This document shows positions 62,445 through 64,000 of a stretch of 64,000 bases of DNA, one piece after another; position 1 is the stretch's first letter; each line of letters begins with the position of its first letter. The DNA comes from Chloroflexota bacterium (lineage in GTDB: Bacteria; Chloroflexota; Anaerolineae; Promineifilales; Promineifilaceae): the NCBI GenBank assembly GCA_018004935.1, contig JAGNBF010000006.1:67150-131149 (forward strand). Reading direction: 5' to 3'. The position numbers and the translations under genes are program-made. The notes beneath the pieces are model-generated. The model did not search any database. It saw only the letters and a list, made by a program, of their open reading frames with translations, and was not told the origin of the DNA.

Positions 62445-63617
62445 TCAGGCTCTTTCTTTTGCCGGTTGGGGCATCGTCGCCCGCCCCGTTAGGGCTTCAT
62501 CTCGCGAGATGTTGAGCAAAATGCCCACCCCTAACAAAGAGACGAGCATGGAAGTACCCCCGTAACTAATAAAGGGCAGAGGCACGCCGGTAAAGGGGAT
62601 GGTGGCCGTGATAACGGCAATATTCATCAACGATTGATATACCAGCCAGACGGTAATCCCCAGTGCCAGCAAAAAACCGTAGTTATCACGCGCTTTGCGG
62701 GCGATCCGCAAACCCCGCCAGGTCATAAAAAGCAACAGGGCAATCACAACAAGACAACCAATCAAGCCTAGTTCTTCGCCGATAATGGCAAAAACGCCGT
62801 CGGTATGGGCCGCAGGCAAGGGGCCGAATTTTTGCACGCCTTCACCCAACCCCACGCCCCAAAAACCACCACTGCCCAGGGCAATGAGGGCCTGACGCAC
62901 CTGCCACACAGCCTGATTGGGGTCACGTAATACTTCACGCCAGGCACCCACGCGTGCGGCCGCGTGCGGCAACGTAAACATCAAAAACACAAATATAGAG
63001 CCACCCACCCCACCAACAATCACCAACTGCTTCCACTCAGCCCCAGCCACAAAAAACAGGGTGAAGCTGATGAGCGCCACCAACCCGGCCGTACTCAATG
63101 CCGGTTGTTGCACAATCAAAAAACAGACAAAACCCGTAATGACCGAGAAGGCCAACAATCCATAGGTTAAATCCTTGATCCGTTCCCCTTTGGAAGAAAT
63201 CCAGTGGGCGATATAGAGAATGGTAGCCAGCTTTGCCAGCTCCGAAGGCTGATAGGAGTTATCAAAAAGACCCCGTGTGGCCCCAAAGTTAGACTCCCCA
63301 AAGAAGAGCAAAAACATCAGGGAGACCAGAGTGATCACCATGATAGCCACAGAAAAACGGCGCAAAATGTGATAATCGAACTGCATGATGGCCACACAAC
63401 CCAAGAGACCTAAAACGGCGGCGATGAGTTGCCGCTGGAAGTAATACAAGGAGTTGTTTTGCGCCAACAGCCCCAGGTCAAAAGTAGTGTCATAAACCAT
63501 CATCAGGCCAAACACCAACAAAGCGGCCACACTGAGTAACAGCCACACATCAAAACGGAACCGGATAGCCGGAAGCACCCGATGGGTTTTTTGTCGAGCA
63601 ACACGTACAGTCGTCAT
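62445..63617 (-). CDS. ftsW: Peptidoglycan glycosyltransferase FtsW (SEDS family)
   Basis: A polytopic SEDS protein that polymerises glycan strands at the septum. 390 aa, about ten membrane segments. GESNFGATRGLFDNSYQPSELAKLATILYIA includes the SEDS region; AHTDGVFAIIGEELGLIG and GVPLPFISYGGTSMLVSLLGVGILLNISR are the classic C-terminal signature. AAGGG precedes ATG 63617, which overlaps the murD stop (ATGA). No partner penicillin-binding protein is in the window. Confidence 0.97.
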   Translation of the reverse strand: MTTVRVARQKTHRVLPAIRFRFDVWLLLSVAALLVFGLMMVYDTTFDLGLLAQNNSLYYFQRQLIAAVLGLLGCVAIMQFDYHILRRFSVAIMVITLVSLMFLLFFGESNFGATRGLFDNSYQPSELAKLATILYIAHWISSKGERIKDLTYGLLAFSVITGFVCFLIVQQPALSTAGLVALISFTLFFVAGAEWKQLVIVGGVGGSIFVFLMFTLPHAAARVGAWREVLRDPNQAVWQVRQALIALGSGGFWGVGLGEGVQKFGPLPAAHTDGVFAIIGEELGLIGCLVVIALLLFMTWRGLRIARKARDNYGFLLALGITVWLVYQSLMNIAVITATIPFTGVPLPFISYGGTSMLVSLLGVGILLNISRDEALTGRATMPQPAKERA

Positions 63618-64000
63618 AAGTACCCTTTGCGCACAGCAACTCTCAGTTCGGTTTGAGCGCCTGGGAATATCTGCCGCACCAACTCCCTGAACAATCGGCC
63701 TCGCTCTTCAAAATCGGTGAACGCATCATAACTAGTGCCCCCCGGGGAGAGCAGAACAACATCACCAGAAACAGCCAGCGCCGCGGCCGCGTTAACTGCC
63801 TCCGCCAACGTATTAACGCGCACGACCGGGAGAGAAGCGGCGGGTAAGGGCAGGCCAGTCTCTGTGATCAGTTCACAATTGGCCAACCGTTGCGCCAACA
63901 TCTCCGCCAACGCGCCAAACAACACCACCGCCTTACACCGGGCAGTCACCTGCCGGGACCACTCATCCCACACCATCTCCTTATCGCGGCCGCCAGCCAG
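63614..64000 (-). CDS. murD: UDP-N-acetylmuramoylalanine--D-glutamate ligase (MurD), partial
   Basis: The C-terminal 128 residues of MurD; the gene continues beyond the window edge. The frame is open to base 64000 and begins LAGGRDKE, a MurD domain-3 motif. VLLSPGGTSYDAFTDFEERGRLFRELV is the characteristic C-terminal signature (SPACASFDxF-type, here with GGTSYDAF). It adds D-Glu to UDP-MurNAc-L-Ala. It overlaps ftsW by four bases. Confidence 0.93.
   Translation of the reverse strand: MAGGRDKEMVWDEWSRQVTARCKAVVLFGALAEMLAQRLANCELITETGLPLPAASLPVVRVNTLAEAVNAAAALAVSGDVVLLSPGGTSYDAFTDFEERGRLFRELVRQIFPGAQTELRVAVRKGYL

Overview
The window looks like a chromosomal segment of an uncultured or little-studied Chloroflexota (Anaerolineae-like) bacterium of moderate G+C. 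This is inferred from gene content: very large BTAD/NB-ARC/TPR regulators, a Ser/Thr kinase fused to WD40 propellers, GerW-type proteins, DUF3048 lipoprotein, DUF4388-MglA-V4R signalling genes and a complete division/wall cluster. I see no tRNA, rRNA, CRISPR array, prophage or intact transposase. All work was by eye; repeat edges are good to a few bases.

Layout. 1-11.3 kb (+): folE, a kinase-WD40 sensor, murA (with Asp replacing the usual catalytic Cys), tgt, uppP, an inositol-phosphatase family enzyme and a small membrane protein. 11.8-15.7 kb (-): a NarL-type two-component pair, a GNAT acetyltransferase, and two small GerW-like proteins. 16-31 kb is an accessory stretch: a secreted lamin-tail nuclease, a C39-like/SH3 protein, a giant 1146-aa BTAD-ATPase-TPR regulator, a 1317-aa surface protein, a truncated BTAD paralogue, a 79-aa protein and a 57-aa RiPP-precursor-like peptide. 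Three promoters in this stretch carry the same 10-bp direct repeat at 11-bp period placed 9 bp before an extended -10, the architecture bound by SARP/BTAD activators; I propose these form one regulon.

31-43.3 kb (+) is a signalling cluster: DUF4388 protein, MglA-like GTPase, alpha/beta hydrolase, V4R-domain protein, beta-helix protein, response regulator with a degenerate GGDEF, a 1214-aa multi-GAF histidine kinase, a single-domain response regulator, a second alpha/beta hydrolase paralogous to the first, and a DUF3048 lipoprotein. 43.5-46.8 kb: a Lon-like AAA protease overlapping a sulfotransferase. 46.9-51.2 kb (-): FtsK, an S1-domain protein and a GmhB-like phosphatase. 53.1-64 kb (-): the dcw cluster murD-ftsW-murG-cvpA-like-murC-murB-ddl-ftsQ-ftsA-ftsZ, ending in a strong terminator.

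Two genome-scale patterns stand out. First, the octamer GCGGCCGC occurs about 98 times (chance expectation 1-3), almost all inside genes, like the HIP1 palindrome of cyanobacteria but with a different sequence. Second, the intergenic DNA is packed with short palindromic and transposon-derived repeats. One 106-110 bp family has about 11-bp terminal inverted repeats and identical or nearly identical 8-9 bp target duplications, and is caught inserted inside other repeat families, which gives a relative age order.
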